This document shows, in pieces, positions 15,537 to 24,182 of a stretch of 39,475 nt of DNA. The translations under genes were made by a program, and so were the position numbers. Position 1 is the stretch's first letter. Every line of letters starts with the position of its first letter. The stretch is taken from assembly GCA_016842085.1 (NCBI GenBank), contig JAEVEX010000024.1:1-39475 (forward strand). Direction: 5' to 3'. Below the pieces are notes generated by a model. That model was not told where the DNA came from. It did no database searches and saw only the letters and a program-made list of their open reading frames with translations. The DNA is from Candidatus Thermoflexus tengchongensis. Lineage in GTDB: Bacteria > Chloroflexota > Anaerolineae > Thermoflexales > Thermoflexaceae.

Positions 15537-16766
15537 ATGCGCCCGTTGCGATGGATAGGCCTGGTTCTGGTTTTCCTTCTTGTGACCGCCGCCTGTCAGC
15601 CGGCGGCCCCACCTCCTGCCGTCACGCCGACCGCCCCGTCCGCCTCCCCACCGGCAGGGACGCCGGGGGGCGGTGCGCCGATCCGCATCGGTGCCCCCTT
15701 CAATCTGACCGGCGGGATGGCCTCCATCGATGTCCCGGCGGCCAATGGGGCCCGGCTGGCCGCTGAGGAGATCAATGCCGCCGGCGGCGTGATGGGTCGC
15801 CCCATCGAACTGCTGATCCGTGACACCAAAACGGACCCGGCCACGGCGGCCACCGTGGTTACCCAGCTGATCGAGCAGGATAAGGTGGTCGCGGTCATCG
15901 GGTTCAACGACTCGGACTACGTGCTGGCGGCCGGCCCGATCTGCCAGCGAGCCGGGATCCCCTTCATCACCGTAGGGGCTACCTCGCCACGCCTGCCCGG
16001 GCAGGTGGGGGACATGCTCTTCCTGACCCCCTTCGGCGATAATGTGCAGGCGGCGGTGGGTGCCGAGTTCGCCTTTGAGAAGTTCGGCAAGACCGCCTAT
16101 CTGCTGTGGGATAAGGGGGCTGAATACACGACGGTGCTGGCGAAATACTTCAAGGAGCGCTTCACCGAGCTGGGCGGGACCATTGTGCTGGAGGACACCT
16201 ATCAGTCCGGCGACAAGGATTTCTCGGCACAGATCGCCAAAGTGAAGGCTTTGCCCCAGCAGCCGGATTTCTACTACATCTCCGCCCTGCCCGACGATGT
16301 GGGGACCATCGTGAAGCAGTTCCGTAACGCCGGCATCACCGGGCCGATCGTGGGCGGCGACGGTTACGATACCCCCTTGCTGATCCAGGTGGCTGGATCG
16401 GCGGCCGAGAACGTGTTCTTCACCACCCATTCCCTGCTCACCGCCGACTCGCCGAACGAGCGGGTGCGCAAGTTCGTCGCCGCCTACAAACAGAAATACG
16501 GGACGGAGCCGGAGGCGGTCTTCGCCGCCCTGGGCTACGACACCGTGTATGTGCTGGCCGAGGCCATCCGACGCGCCGGCTCCACCGATGGCCAGGCGAT
16601 CAAGCAGGCGCTGGAGAACATCCGGGACTTCCCGGCGGTCACCGGGGTGATCAATTACTCGCCCCAGTCCCATATCCCTCAGAAAGGGGTGACGGTGATC
16701 GAGGTCAAAGGCGGGAAGTTCACCCTGGCCGCCGAGCGCGTCCCTCAGAAGGTCCCCACGCCCTGA
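15537..16766 (+). CDS. ABC transporter substrate-binding lipoprotein (Leu/Ile/Val or amide family)
   Basis: This 409-aa type I periplasmic-binding protein begins with a lipoprotein signal ending VTAAC (C20), followed by a Pro/Thr-rich tether. That indicates a membrane-anchored protein on the outer face. The mature part starts IRIGAPFNLTGGMASIDVPA and contains INAAGGVMGRPIELLIRDTK and VIGFNDSDYVLAAGPI, as in LivK/AmiC-type proteins. The ATG at 15537 is preferred to the one at 15531 because the AGGAGG lies only one base from the latter but at normal distance from the former. Ligand cannot be read from sequence. The downstream glutamylation genes hint at an amine-containing compound. Confidence 0.94.
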   Translation: MRPLRWIGLVLVFLLVTAACQPAAPPPAVTPTAPSASPPAGTPGGGAPIRIGAPFNLTGGMASIDVPAANGARLAAEEINAAGGVMGRPIELLIRDTKTDPATAATVVTQLIEQDKVVAVIGFNDSDYVLAAGPICQRAGIPFITVGATSPRLPGQVGDMLFLTPFGDNVQAAVGAEFAFEKFGKTAYLLWDKGAEYTTVLAKYFKERFTELGGTIVLEDTYQSGDKDFSAQIAKVKALPQQPDFYYISALPDDVGTIVKQFRNAGITGPIVGGDGYDTPLLIQVAGSAAENVFFTTHSLLTADSPNERVRKFVAAYKQKYGTEPEAVFAALGYDTVYVLAEAIRRAGSTDGQAIKQALENIRDFPAVTGVINYSPQSHIPQKGVTVIEVKGGKFTLAAERVPQKVPTP

Positions 16767-16786
16767 GCGGTGGTTCCTGATCCCGC

Positions 16787-16842
16787 GGTCCGGGGCAGGT
16801 TCCACCCTGCCCCGGACCAAACGGCCGCTCGCCGTTTTCTTT
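16787..16842 (+). terminator. Double-hairpin terminator after the liv operon
   Basis: A 13-bp perfect stem (16787-16799 with 16806-16818) is directly followed by a second 7-bp stem (16819-16825 with 16831-16837) and the run TTTTCTTT. The liv transcript probably ends, fully or partly, here. Genes downstream would then be expressed by readthrough or from an unseen promoter. Confidence 0.75.
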
Positions 16843-16868
16843 CACCCCATTCTGTGGAGGCCAGGAAC

Positions 16869-18215
16869 ATGGCGCCCGGGAAGAGCGAGGTTCTCGCCAC
16901 GATCCGCACCCATCAGATCCGATATGTGCGCTTCATCTGGTGTGACAACGCCGGCCTCATCCGAGCCAAGGCGGTCCACACCGCTTTCCTGGAGGATTAC
17001 CTGGAGGGAGCGGGGGTGGGCATCGCGGCCGCTCAACAGGCTCTCCCTGTGATGATGGACGCCCTCGCCCCGGGTTCCGGACTCACCCCTGCCGGCGAGG
17101 TCCATATGCGGGCGGATTGGTCCACCTTCACCCCCCTGCCCTACGCCCCTGGCCACGCCCGGGTCCTCACGGATATCTATGAAGGGGATGCGCCATGGCC
17201 CCATTGTCCGCGCTCATTCCTCCGCCGGATGATCGAGCGGGCCGGGCGGCGGGGGTGGCGCGTGATGGCCGCCTTCGAGAACGAGTTCTACCTGCTCCGG
17301 CGGGAGGGGGATTCGGTGCTCCCGGCGGATACAACGGTCTTCGCGCAGACAGCCGCCCTGGATGCCGCGGCGCCGTTGCTCGAGGAGCTCACCGCTGCCC
17401 TGGAGGCTCAGGGGATCGTGCCGGAGATGATCTACGCGGAATCCGGACCGGGCCAGTTCGAGATGCCGATCCGGTATGCGGAGGCCCTGCGGGCGGCCGA
17501 CAACCAGATCGCCTTCCGGGAGACGGTGCGCGCGGTCGCCCGCCGTCACGGCCTGATCGCTTCCTTCGTCCCCAAGATCTTCCCGGATAAAGCGGGCAGC
17601 GGCGCTCATCTCCACTTCAGCCTGTGGCGGGGCGATCGCAACCGCACCGCGGACCCCCGCCGTCCCGACGCCCTTTCGGCCGAGGCCCGGGCGTTCATCG
17701 CCGGGATCCTTCATCACCTGCCTGCCCTCATGGCCTTCACCACGCCGAGCCCGAATTCCTTCAAGCGGATCCGCCCGCGTTTCTGGAGCGGTGCGTTCAC
17801 CTGCTGGGGATACGGCAACCGGGAGGCGGCGGTTCGTGTTCCACAGCCTCCTGCCGGCCGACCGATCACCCACATCGAACTCAAGACCGTGGATCCCTCC
17901 TGCAACCCCTATCTGGCGCTCGGGGCGGTGATCGCCGCAGGGCTGGATGGCCTTGAGAAAGGGCTGGACCCCGGCGAGCCGGTCCAGATGGACCCTGCCG
18001 ATCTGCCGGAAGCCGAACGGGCGGCCCGGGGGATCCGGCCGCTCCCTTCGACCCTGGGAGAGGCCATCGCCGCCCTGGAGCAGGATGAGGTCCTCCTGCA
18101 GGCCCTGGGGCCGGAGCTCGCCCGCTCCTACCTCGCCGTGCGACGGGCGGAGTGGGAGGCGATGAAGGAGATGCCCCACGAGGAGGAAGTGCGAATTCTT
18201 CTGGAACGCTACTGA
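16869..18215 (+). CDS. Glutamine synthetase family protein (gamma-glutamyl-amine ligase candidate)
   Basis: This 448-aa protein has the glutamine synthetase fold. A beta-grasp N-domain (IRYVRFIWCDNAGLIRAKAV) is followed by a catalytic domain with the metal-binding glutamates in AAFENEFYLL and ESGPGQFEMP, the GSGAHLHFSLW loop, and NSFKRIRPRFW with the substrate arginine. Such relatives include true GlnA and enzymes that glutamylate polyamines, anilines or other amines (PuuA-like). Context favours the latter, since a FluG-like amidohydrolase and a PuuD-like hydrolase follow immediately. The start ATG 16869 has GGAGG; a 33-residue upstream extension crosses the terminator and is rejected. The true amine substrate is unknown. 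Confidence 0.92.
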   Translation: MAPGKSEVLATIRTHQIRYVRFIWCDNAGLIRAKAVHTAFLEDYLEGAGVGIAAAQQALPVMMDALAPGSGLTPAGEVHMRADWSTFTPLPYAPGHARVLTDIYEGDAPWPHCPRSFLRRMIERAGRRGWRVMAAFENEFYLLRREGDSVLPADTTVFAQTAALDAAAPLLEELTAALEAQGIVPEMIYAESGPGQFEMPIRYAEALRAADNQIAFRETVRAVARRHGLIASFVPKIFPDKAGSGAHLHFSLWRGDRNRTADPRRPDALSAEARAFIAGILHHLPALMAFTTPSPNSFKRIRPRFWSGAFTCWGYGNREAAVRVPQPPAGRPITHIELKTVDPSCNPYLALGAVIAAGLDGLEKGLDPGEPVQMDPADLPEAERAARGIRPLPSTLGEAIAALEQDEVLLQALGPELARSYLAVRRAEWEAMKEMPHEEEVRILLERY

Positions 18216-18229
18216 TCCGGGAGGGCCCC

Positions 18230-19351
18230 GTGGATCTCTCTGCCATCCCCATCGTCGACCAGCATGCCCACAACCTGCTGCGGCCGGAATCCGCGCGGGG
18301 CTTCGCCTATCCTTCCGCCTTCACGGAAGGCTATGCCACCGAGGTGGTGACCCATCACGTGCAGGAGACGATCTTTTTCCGCCGCAGCATGCGGGAGATC
18401 GCGGAGCTTCTGGGATGCGAGCCGAAGCTGGAGGCTATCCTCGAGGCGCGCGAGCGTCTGGGGTTCGAGGAGGTGGCCCGGCGCTGCTTTGCAGCCGCGG
18501 GCTTCGAGGCGATCCTCCTGGACGATGGGTTCATGCCGGATCGGGTCATGCCGACTCACTGGCACAACCGCTTCGCACGGGTCCGCCGGCTGCTCCGGGT
18601 GGAGTTCCTGGCCGAGCAGCTGATCGCGGCACTCCCTTCCTGGACCGCCTTCGAGGAGGCTTTCCGGACGGCCCTTCGCCAGCCGGATCCGGAGGTGGCT
18701 GGCTTTAAGACCATTGTCGCCTACCGGACGGGCCTGGCCGTCGAGCCTCCGGATCCCGAGGCCGCGCGGGCGGCCTTCCAGGCCCTGCGCCAGCAGGCGG
18801 AGCGGGGGGAACGCCTCCGGCTGGCCCACAAGCCCCTGAACGACTGGGTGGTGTGGCAGACGCTGGAGGCCGCCGCCCATCTCCGGTTGCCGGTTCAGTT
18901 CCACACCGGTTTCGGGGATCCGGACCTGGATCTGCGATGGGCCAACCCCCTTCACCTGCGGCCGCTGCTTGAGCATCCGGACTTCCAGCGGGTGCCCTTC
19001 GTGCTGCTGCACGCCTCTTACCCTTATACGCGCGAAGCCGGATATCTTGCTGCCGTCTATCCTCACGTTTACGTGGACCTGGGCCTGGCGATCCCCTTCC
19101 TGAGCCGATCCGGTATGGCGTTCGTGGTGCGCGCCTTTCTGGAATTCACGCCGCTCAGTAAGATCATGTTCTCCACGGACGCCCATCTGATCCCGGAGCT
19201 GTTTTATCTGGGTGCGCGCTGGGGACGGCGCATCCTGGGGGAGGTGCTGGAGGAAACGATCCGCGCGGGGGATCTCACCGTCATGGAGGCCGAGGAGGCC
19301 GCGGAGGCCATCCTGCGGCGGAACGCTCGAACGCTGTATGGCATTGAGTGA
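18230..19351 (+). CDS. FluG-like amidohydrolase (amidohydrolase 2 family)
   Basis: This 373-aa TIM-barrel metal hydrolase has IVDQHAHN (HxH metal site) near the N-terminus, conserved FKTIVAYRTGL, VQFHTGFGDPD, VLLHASYPY and MFSTDAH (catalytic Asp). These match the amidohydrolase half of FluG-type proteins, where it is fused to a glutamine synthetase domain. Here the two halves are adjacent genes 14 nt apart. The start is GTG 18230 with GGGAGGG immediately upstream; a longer ATG frame overlaps the previous gene and is not supported. It probably hydrolyses a C-N bond in the same pathway as its neighbours. Confidence 0.9.
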   Translation: MDLSAIPIVDQHAHNLLRPESARGFAYPSAFTEGYATEVVTHHVQETIFFRRSMREIAELLGCEPKLEAILEARERLGFEEVARRCFAAAGFEAILLDDGFMPDRVMPTHWHNRFARVRRLLRVEFLAEQLIAALPSWTAFEEAFRTALRQPDPEVAGFKTIVAYRTGLAVEPPDPEAARAAFQALRQQAERGERLRLAHKPLNDWVVWQTLEAAAHLRLPVQFHTGFGDPDLDLRWANPLHLRPLLEHPDFQRVPFVLLHASYPYTREAGYLAAVYPHVYVDLGLAIPFLSRSGMAFVVRAFLEFTPLSKIMFSTDAHLIPELFYLGARWGRRILGEVLEETIRAGDLTVMEAEEAAEAILRRNARTLYGIE

Positions 19352-19400
19352 GGCAACCGCTTGTCGTTGCCTGACAGCGTTTCAAAAATGGAGGAACCCC

Positions 19401-20138
19401 ATGCGACGGCCATGGATCGGGGTCACGGTGAAACACATCCGGGAATCGGGTTCGCTGGGTCGCGCGCAGAGCGCCACGGAGACCGCTTACCTGCAGGCGG
19501 TGTGGCAGGCGGGGGGATTGCCGGTCATGCTCCCCAACCTCCCGGAGGCAGCTCCCGAGTTCGCGGAGCGGATGGATGGCCTCCTGCTCACCGGAGGCTG
19601 CGATATCGACCCGGCGCGTTATGGGGCTTCCCCCCACCCCCGAACCGGACCCGTGGATCCGCTCCGGGACGCTTTTGAGTTCGCCCTGGTGGAGGCCGCG
19701 CGGGCGCAGGGGAAGCCGATCCTGGGGATCTGCCGGGGCTCCCAGGTGCTGGCGGTGGCCTTCGGCGCCGTGCTCTGCCAGCATCTCCCGGACGTCACGG
19801 AGCTGACCCACGATCGCGACGCCCCTCCGCCCGCCCGGGCCCACCCGGTGCGCCTGGAGCCCCCGCCCGCCCTGCGGGATCTCCTCCGCGCCCACGGGAT
19901 CGGCGAGGTCCTGGAGGTCAACTCTTACCACCATCAGGGGATCCGCCGCCGGGCGGATTGTCCACCCGCCCTCCAGCCGATCGCGGAGGCCCCGGATGGG
20001 GTGGTCGAAGCGTTTGTATGGGCTCCCGATGTCATCCGGGCCCTGGCGGTGCAATGGCACCCTGAGCTGCTGGTGGAAGACGACCCCCGGCATCTGTGGC
20101 CGTTCCACTGGCTGGTGGAAGCGGCTCGCTCATCGTGA
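19401..20138 (+). CDS. Class I glutamine amidotransferase-like gamma-glutamyl hydrolase (PuuD/peptidase C26 family)
   Basis: This 245-aa hydrolase has the family landmarks LLLTGGCDIDPARYG, the nucleophile elbow ILGICRGSQVL (C111), NSYHHQGI, and AVQWHPE with the catalytic His and Glu. PuuD removes gamma-glutamyl from gamma-glutamyl-GABA in putrescine breakdown. The start ATG 19401 has GGAGG eight bases before. Following a glutamine-synthetase-like gene and an amidohydrolase, it fits as the step that releases glutamate from a glutamylated intermediate. No oxidase or dehydrogenase of the classical Puu pathway is in the window. Confidence 0.93.
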   Translation: MRRPWIGVTVKHIRESGSLGRAQSATETAYLQAVWQAGGLPVMLPNLPEAAPEFAERMDGLLLTGGCDIDPARYGASPHPRTGPVDPLRDAFEFALVEAARAQGKPILGICRGSQVLAVAFGAVLCQHLPDVTELTHDRDAPPPARAHPVRLEPPPALRDLLRAHGIGEVLEVNSYHHQGIRRRADCPPALQPIAEAPDGVVEAFVWAPDVIRALAVQWHPELLVEDDPRHLWPFHWLVEAARSS

Positions 20139-20280
20139 GGCAGCGGGATATCGTCGCAGGGCTCGACGCTTCGACATCGGCTTTAAGCTTTGTAAGCCTT
20201 CCTGGGGCTGAAGGCCGCTCGCTTGTGAACATGGGTGAGCAGGTATGAGGCCAGGGCCGCAGGTAACACAAGCTGTTGTC

Positions 20281-21372
20281 CTATAATGACTGGGCAGGCA
20301 GGAGAATCCGCACCCGGGTGCCCTGGCCCGGCGCGCTCTCTACTTCGATCGCCCCCCCCATCGCCTCCAGGAGGCCCCGCGCCACCGTTAGGCTCAGCCC
20401 GAAGCCCGGGACCTCCCGCACGCGCGGATCTTCCGAGCGCCAGAAGGGGGTGAACAGCCGCGACTGATCCGAAGGCGCGATCCCGATCCCGGTGTCCTTC
20501 ACCTCGCAGATCACCATATTCCCCTCACGCATGGCTCGAACCTGGATCTCTCCACCGGGCGGCGTATACTTCGCCGCGTTGTCCAGCACTTTGCTCAGGA
20601 TCCCCTCCAGCCGCTCCCGATCCGCTGCCACAGCCGGTAGATCCTCCGGGAGATCCAGGGAGAGCCGATGGTTCCGCTCTTCGATCTCCTTCCGAACCCG
20701 CCGCAGGGCTTCCTCCAGCGCCTCTTCCAGGGAGGTCGGCTCCACCCGCAGCCGCAGGCGTCCGGTCTCCATGCGGGAGTGTTCCAGCAGATCATTCACC
20801 AGGGCGGCCAGCCGGTCGATGTTCACCCGGATGGTCTCCAGGAAGCGCTGCTGGTTCTCGGTCAGGGGCCCGGCGAGCCCTTTCCGCAACAGATCCGTGT
20901 AGCCCTTGATGCTGGTCATGGGCAGGCGCAGCTCGTGGACGGCGGTGGAGAAAAAGGTGCCGCGGGCCTCCCGCTCCCGGGCGGCCTCCAGCGCCATCCC
21001 GATCAGCAGCCTCGCCGCCTCCCATCCGGCCATATCCTGTAACCTCTCCGGGCTCGGATCGCGAAGGCCGAGCCATTCAGGGGGTTCTTTTTCCACAAGG
21101 GGAAGGAGCCACGCGGAATCCGCGATGCGTTCCCATCCGGATCCCCAGACAGGCGGAAGCGCCCATTCCTGCGCCCAGAACGCGGGATCCCCATGGGCGA
21201 TGGCGCAGCGCCAGGTCCCCGATTCCCAGATGAGGATCGCCCCCTCCGCGGCTCCGGTCTGTCGGATCGCCCAATCCAGAGCCGCGCGGCGGATCTCCTG
21301 AGGATCCCGCAACGGCCTCAGCGCCTGTCCCAGCTCCACCAGCCGCTCCATTGGGATTGCCATCCCCGCCAT
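20281..21372 (-). CDS. Soluble sensor histidine kinase
   Basis: This 363-aa protein has no membrane segment. An N-terminal sensor region (about residues 1-130, GAF-like by its pattern, not certain) is followed by the dimerisation domain with STAVHELRLPMTSIKGY (H146). The ATPase domain has N-box LSKVLDNAAKYTP, G1 DTGIGIAP, F-box SRLFTPFWR and G2 GFGLSLTVARGLL. No response regulator is within the window, so the partner is elsewhere. The start ATG 21372 has GGAAGG and lies 4 nt after the Nudix gene, so the two are co-transcribed. Confidence 0.93.
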   Translation of the reverse strand: MAGMAIPMERLVELGQALRPLRDPQEIRRAALDWAIRQTGAAEGAILIWESGTWRCAIAHGDPAFWAQEWALPPVWGSGWERIADSAWLLPLVEKEPPEWLGLRDPSPERLQDMAGWEAARLLIGMALEAAREREARGTFFSTAVHELRLPMTSIKGYTDLLRKGLAGPLTENQQRFLETIRVNIDRLAALVNDLLEHSRMETGRLRLRVEPTSLEEALEEALRRVRKEIEERNHRLSLDLPEDLPAVAADRERLEGILSKVLDNAAKYTPPGGEIQVRAMREGNMVICEVKDTGIGIAPSDQSRLFTPFWRSEDPRVREVPGFGLSLTVARGLLEAMGGAIEVESAPGQGTRVRILLPAQSL

Positions 21373-21376
21373 CGGC

Positions 21377-21877
21377 TCATCCTTCCCGGAAGATCAGAAG
21401 GTCCTGCGCATCATAGGTGTAGCTCAGGAAGAAAAGCTCGCCGGTCTCCCGGAAGCGCAGCACCCGGGGCCAGAGCACCGGGAAATCCTCCACGACGGGC
21501 AATTCCAGTACCCGGGAGATCGGCGTCCAGACCAGTGTCCCCTCCGGAGTCGACCGGGTCGGCTCCCCGGAGGTTTCCCCAACGAACACTGCAATGAGAA
21601 CGCCCGGGGAGGCGCCGGTGTCCACGGTGATCAGGCCGGCCAGCCGGAGCGCTTCCACGGGGATGCCCGCTTCCTCGGCGAGCTCCCGGCGGGCGGCGGT
21701 GCGCAGGTCCTCCCCGGGCTCCACATGCCCGCCCAGGCCGTTGTAACGCCCCGGGAAAATTTTCTTCTCCGGGGAGCGCTGCAACAGCAACACCTGATCG
21801 CCCCGGAACAGGAAGCACAGCACCCGCGGGATCACGGCCCAGCGTCCGGCGGCGCTTCCCTGATCCGCTCGTCCCAC
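21377..21877 (-). CDS. Nudix hydrolase (MutT-like)
   Basis: This 166-aa protein contains a complete Nudix box, GGHVEPGEDLRTAARRELAE continuing EAGI, which coordinates Mg for cleavage of nucleoside-diphosphate-linked compounds. Before it is PRVLCFLFRGDQVLLLQRSPE then KKIFPGRYNGLGG. The GTG start at 21877 is chosen because GGAGG lies eight bases upstream and the frame then begins after the preceding gene. Longer frames overlap the hydrolase gene. The substrate is unknown; 8-oxo-dGTP or NDP-sugars are typical. It is the middle gene of a three-gene minus-strand unit. Confidence 0.88.
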   Translation of the reverse strand: MGRADQGSAAGRWAVIPRVLCFLFRGDQVLLLQRSPEKKIFPGRYNGLGGHVEPGEDLRTAARRELAEEAGIPVEALRLAGLITVDTGASPGVLIAVFVGETSGEPTRSTPEGTLVWTPISRVLELPVVEDFPVLWPRVLRFRETGELFFLSYTYDAQDLLIFREG

Positions 21878-21918
21878 TGTTTCATCCTCCTCTGCCTCAA
21901 AGGTTATCGGCTCTCCTA

Positions 21919-22971
21919 TCAAGGGTTCCCGCCCAGATGCTTGCGGAAGAAAGCAATCGATCGCTCCAGGAGCAGGCGGTCCGCCGGGCTGCCAGCGGGG
22001 AACGTATGGGGCTGCCCGGGATATTCGAACCATTCCACGGCTTTGCCCAGGGCGCGCAGCTGCTCATACAGCTCGCGGGACCACTCGGGGGGCACCGTGG
22101 CATCCGCCGCGCCGTGATGGATCTGGATGGGCGTCTGGATGTCCTGCAGATAGGAGGCAGGCGAGATCCGCTGGAGGATCTCCTCGGGGACGCTCAGCTC
22201 CTCCCGGCCATGGGCGCCTCCGGACCACTGGAGGATACGCTCGAAGTTCTTGCGCTCATCGGCGCTCATCGAGCCATAAAGCACAGCTGCGCGGATCTTC
22301 GGGTTCACCACCAGGACTCGCAGGGCGATGCCGCCGCCCATGGAGTGGCCGAACAGGCCGACCGCATCCGCCCGGGCTACAGGCGGTGTCGGGAGCAAGG
22401 CGATCAGGTTCAGCACATCAACGGCATAGCCCACCCGAAACATATTGGGGCCCGTGTCGGAGGGGGGATGATTCCGGTAGTTGGGATGAAGGACCAGGAA
22501 CCCGGCCCGGGCGAGGGCATCCGCGTAGCGCGTGGTGTAGGCCAGGGTCTGGTAGCGGGCGGGATCCACGTAGCCGTGCAGCACGATCACCACCGGGAAC
22601 GGCCCCTTCCCGCGGGGGATGTCCATAAACCCGTAGATCGTCAGGCCATCGCTGGGATAGGTGAACAGGGTGCGGGTGAAGGCAGGGGTGACAGTCAGGG
22701 TACGTTCGAGGTGGATCGACCCGCCGCCGTAGGGGCGCTGACGCAGGGCCTCGATCGTGAGATCCGCGTAGGGATCCGGCGTCGACGTGGGGGTGGGCCG
22801 TGCCGTCGCCGTGGGCATCGGGGTGGAGGACCCGGCCGGGCTGGTCTTTACCGGAGTTAGCGTCGGAGAAGGGATCCCGATGGGCGAGGTCCCTCCCGGC
22901 GACGCCGCGCGCCTCGCGCAGCTCATCGCCATCAGCCCCACAACGATCCATCCGTAGAGGAAGATCCGCAT
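21919..22971 (-). CDS. Secreted alpha/beta hydrolase lipoprotein (prolyl-oligopeptidase/dienelactone hydrolase-like)
   Basis: This 350-aa protein begins with a lipoprotein signal (MRIFLYGWIVVGLMAMSC), then a Ser/Thr/Pro-rich tether of about 60 residues, so it is anchored outside the cell. The hydrolase domain has YGFMDIPRGKGPFPVVIVLHG (oxyanion region), nucleophile elbow VGLFGHSMGGGIAL, acid region HHGAADATVPPEWS, and catalytic His in YPGQPHTF. It probably cleaves esters or peptides. The exact start (22971 or 22980) is uncertain. An upstream ATG at 23016 would translate the palindromic repeat and is rejected. Confidence 0.9.
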   Translation of the reverse strand: MRIFLYGWIVVGLMAMSCARRAASPGGTSPIGIPSPTLTPVKTSPAGSSTPMPTATARPTPTSTPDPYADLTIEALRQRPYGGGSIHLERTLTVTPAFTRTLFTYPSDGLTIYGFMDIPRGKGPFPVVIVLHGYVDPARYQTLAYTTRYADALARAGFLVLHPNYRNHPPSDTGPNMFRVGYAVDVLNLIALLPTPPVARADAVGLFGHSMGGGIALRVLVVNPKIRAAVLYGSMSADERKNFERILQWSGGAHGREELSVPEEILQRISPASYLQDIQTPIQIHHGAADATVPPEWSRELYEQLRALGKAVEWFEYPGQPHTFPAGSPADRLLLERSIAFFRKHLGGNP

Positions 22972-23008
22972 TGGTGCCATCCCTGAATACGAGAACTGCA
23001 GATCGTTG

Positions 23009-23034
23009 TAGGGCAACTGCTTGCAGTTGCCCTA
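23009..23034. repeat. REP-like palindrome, family A (copy 2)
   Basis: The same 11-bp arms as at 1798-1823 (TAGGGCAACTG and complement) enclose the loop CTTG. It lies between the divergent hydrolase and prenyltransferase genes, upstream of both, so a terminator role is unlikely at this site. Confidence 0.8.
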
Positions 23035-23063
23035 CTTCTGGAAGGCCGGGTGCGGCTACAGGA

Positions 23064-23092
23064 TTAAAGTCCAGATGGTCTTTGATTACAAT
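23064..23092 (+). promoter_or_regulatory. Putative promoter of the prenyltransferase gene
   Basis: A -35-like TTAAAG (23064-23069) and -10 TACAAT (23087-23092) are 17 bp apart, about 90 nt upstream of the ATG at 23184. Confidence 0.5.
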
Positions 23093-23183
23093 CTATTCGG
23101 AGAGGAGCGAGCGCGCAACCGGTGCGGCAGCCCAGAGAAGGGGGGAAGCCGATCTCTTCAAGAACCATAGAGGAGGATGGCCG

Positions 23184-24182
23184 ATGTGGCGGAACTGGCT
23201 GGAGATCTATCGCACATGTAACCTGCGGGCCGATCGGCCCATGGATGCGGTCTCGAAGTGGCTGCTCATCGTCCGCTGCTGTGTCTTCCCCATGACCTTC
23301 ATCTCCGCCGCCATCGGGGGATTGCTGGCTGCGGCGGCCGGGCGTTTCGAGCCCCTGCCCTTTGTCCTGTCCACCGTTGGCCTGCTGCTGGCCCACGCGG
23401 CGAACAACATGATCAACGATTACTTCGATCTGGAGACCGGGCTGGATACGGCGGAGTATGTGCGGGCCCAGTATGCTCCCCATCCGGTGCTTTCCGGCCT
23501 GGTCACGCGCGGCCAGCTGCTGCGGGCCATTCTGCTGGTCAACGCCCTGGATGCTGTGATCGCCTTCTATCTGACGGCCCTGCGCGGCTGGCCGATCCTG
23601 GCCTTCGCCCTGGCCGGGCTGTTCATCAGCGTGTTCTATGTGGCCCCGCCCCTGCGCCTCAAACGCATCGGCCTGGGCGAGCTGGGCGTCTTCATTGTGT
23701 GGGGGCCGCTGATGATCGGCGGCACGTTCTACGCGACTACAGGGACCCTGCCGGGGTGGGTCTGGCTGGCGTCGATCCCCTACGCCCTGCTGGTGTCCAC
23801 CGTTCTCATCGGCAAGCACATCGACAAACTGGAACAGGACCGCATCCAGGGGATCCATACATTACCGGTCCTGCTCGGGGAGCGGATGGCGCGTGCCCTG
23901 AACGCGGGGCTGATGGTGGCCTTCTATCTGGTGGTGGGGGGGCTGGCGCTGGCGGGGGTGCTGGGACCATGGGTACTGCTCACCCTGCTGGGCCTGCCGC
24001 GCCTGCTGGACGTGCTGCGAACCTACGCCCGTCCCCGCCCGGCTGAGCCGCCGCCGGGCTATCCGGTGTGGCCGCTCTGGTATGTCTCATGGGCCTTCGT
24101 GTTCAACCGCCGCGCCGGCGCCCTGTTCCTGGCCGGGCTCCTGCTGAACCTGATCCTTCCCCTTCGCCTTCCGATCGGGTGA
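23184..24182 (+). CDS. UbiA/MenA-type prenyltransferase
   Basis: This 332-aa integral membrane protein has about eight or nine hydrophobic segments. The two aspartate-rich prenyl-diphosphate motifs are NNMINDYFDLETGLD and DKLEQDRIQGIHTLPV. The second matches the DxxxDxxxGxxTLPV pattern of MenA (1,4-dihydroxy-2-naphthoate prenyltransferase) better than heme O or UbiA enzymes. A role in menaquinone synthesis is plausible, but no other menaquinone gene is adjacent. The start ATG 23184 has AGGAGG upstream. A longer frame extending back to 22800 is antisense to the hydrolase gene and is rejected. Confidence 0.9.
   Translation: MWRNWLEIYRTCNLRADRPMDAVSKWLLIVRCCVFPMTFISAAIGGLLAAAAGRFEPLPFVLSTVGLLLAHAANNMINDYFDLETGLDTAEYVRAQYAPHPVLSGLVTRGQLLRAILLVNALDAVIAFYLTALRGWPILAFALAGLFISVFYVAPPLRLKRIGLGELGVFIVWGPLMIGGTFYATTGTLPGWVWLASIPYALLVSTVLIGKHIDKLEQDRIQGIHTLPVLLGERMARALNAGLMVAFYLVVGGLALAGVLGPWVLLTLLGLPRLLDVLRTYARPRPAEPPPGYPVWPLWYVSWAFVFNRRAGALFLAGLLLNLILPLRLPIG

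Noticed and set aside
14178-16820. 880-aa open frame on the minus strand
   Set aside because: It is antisense to livH, livM and the binding-protein gene, all of which are clearly recognised. Its translation is His/Gly/Arg-rich with no domain, as expected for a shadow frame in GC-rich DNA.
20139-20280. Possible small RNA or tRNA gene between convergent genes
   Set aside because: No T-loop GGTTCGA-like signature or cloverleaf is visible. Only short weak stems are present.
23184-24182. Heme O synthase or chlorophyll synthase identity for the prenyltransferase
   Set aside because: The second aspartate motif, DxxxDxxxGxxTLPV, fits MenA-type enzymes better, and no heme or chlorophyll gene is adjacent.
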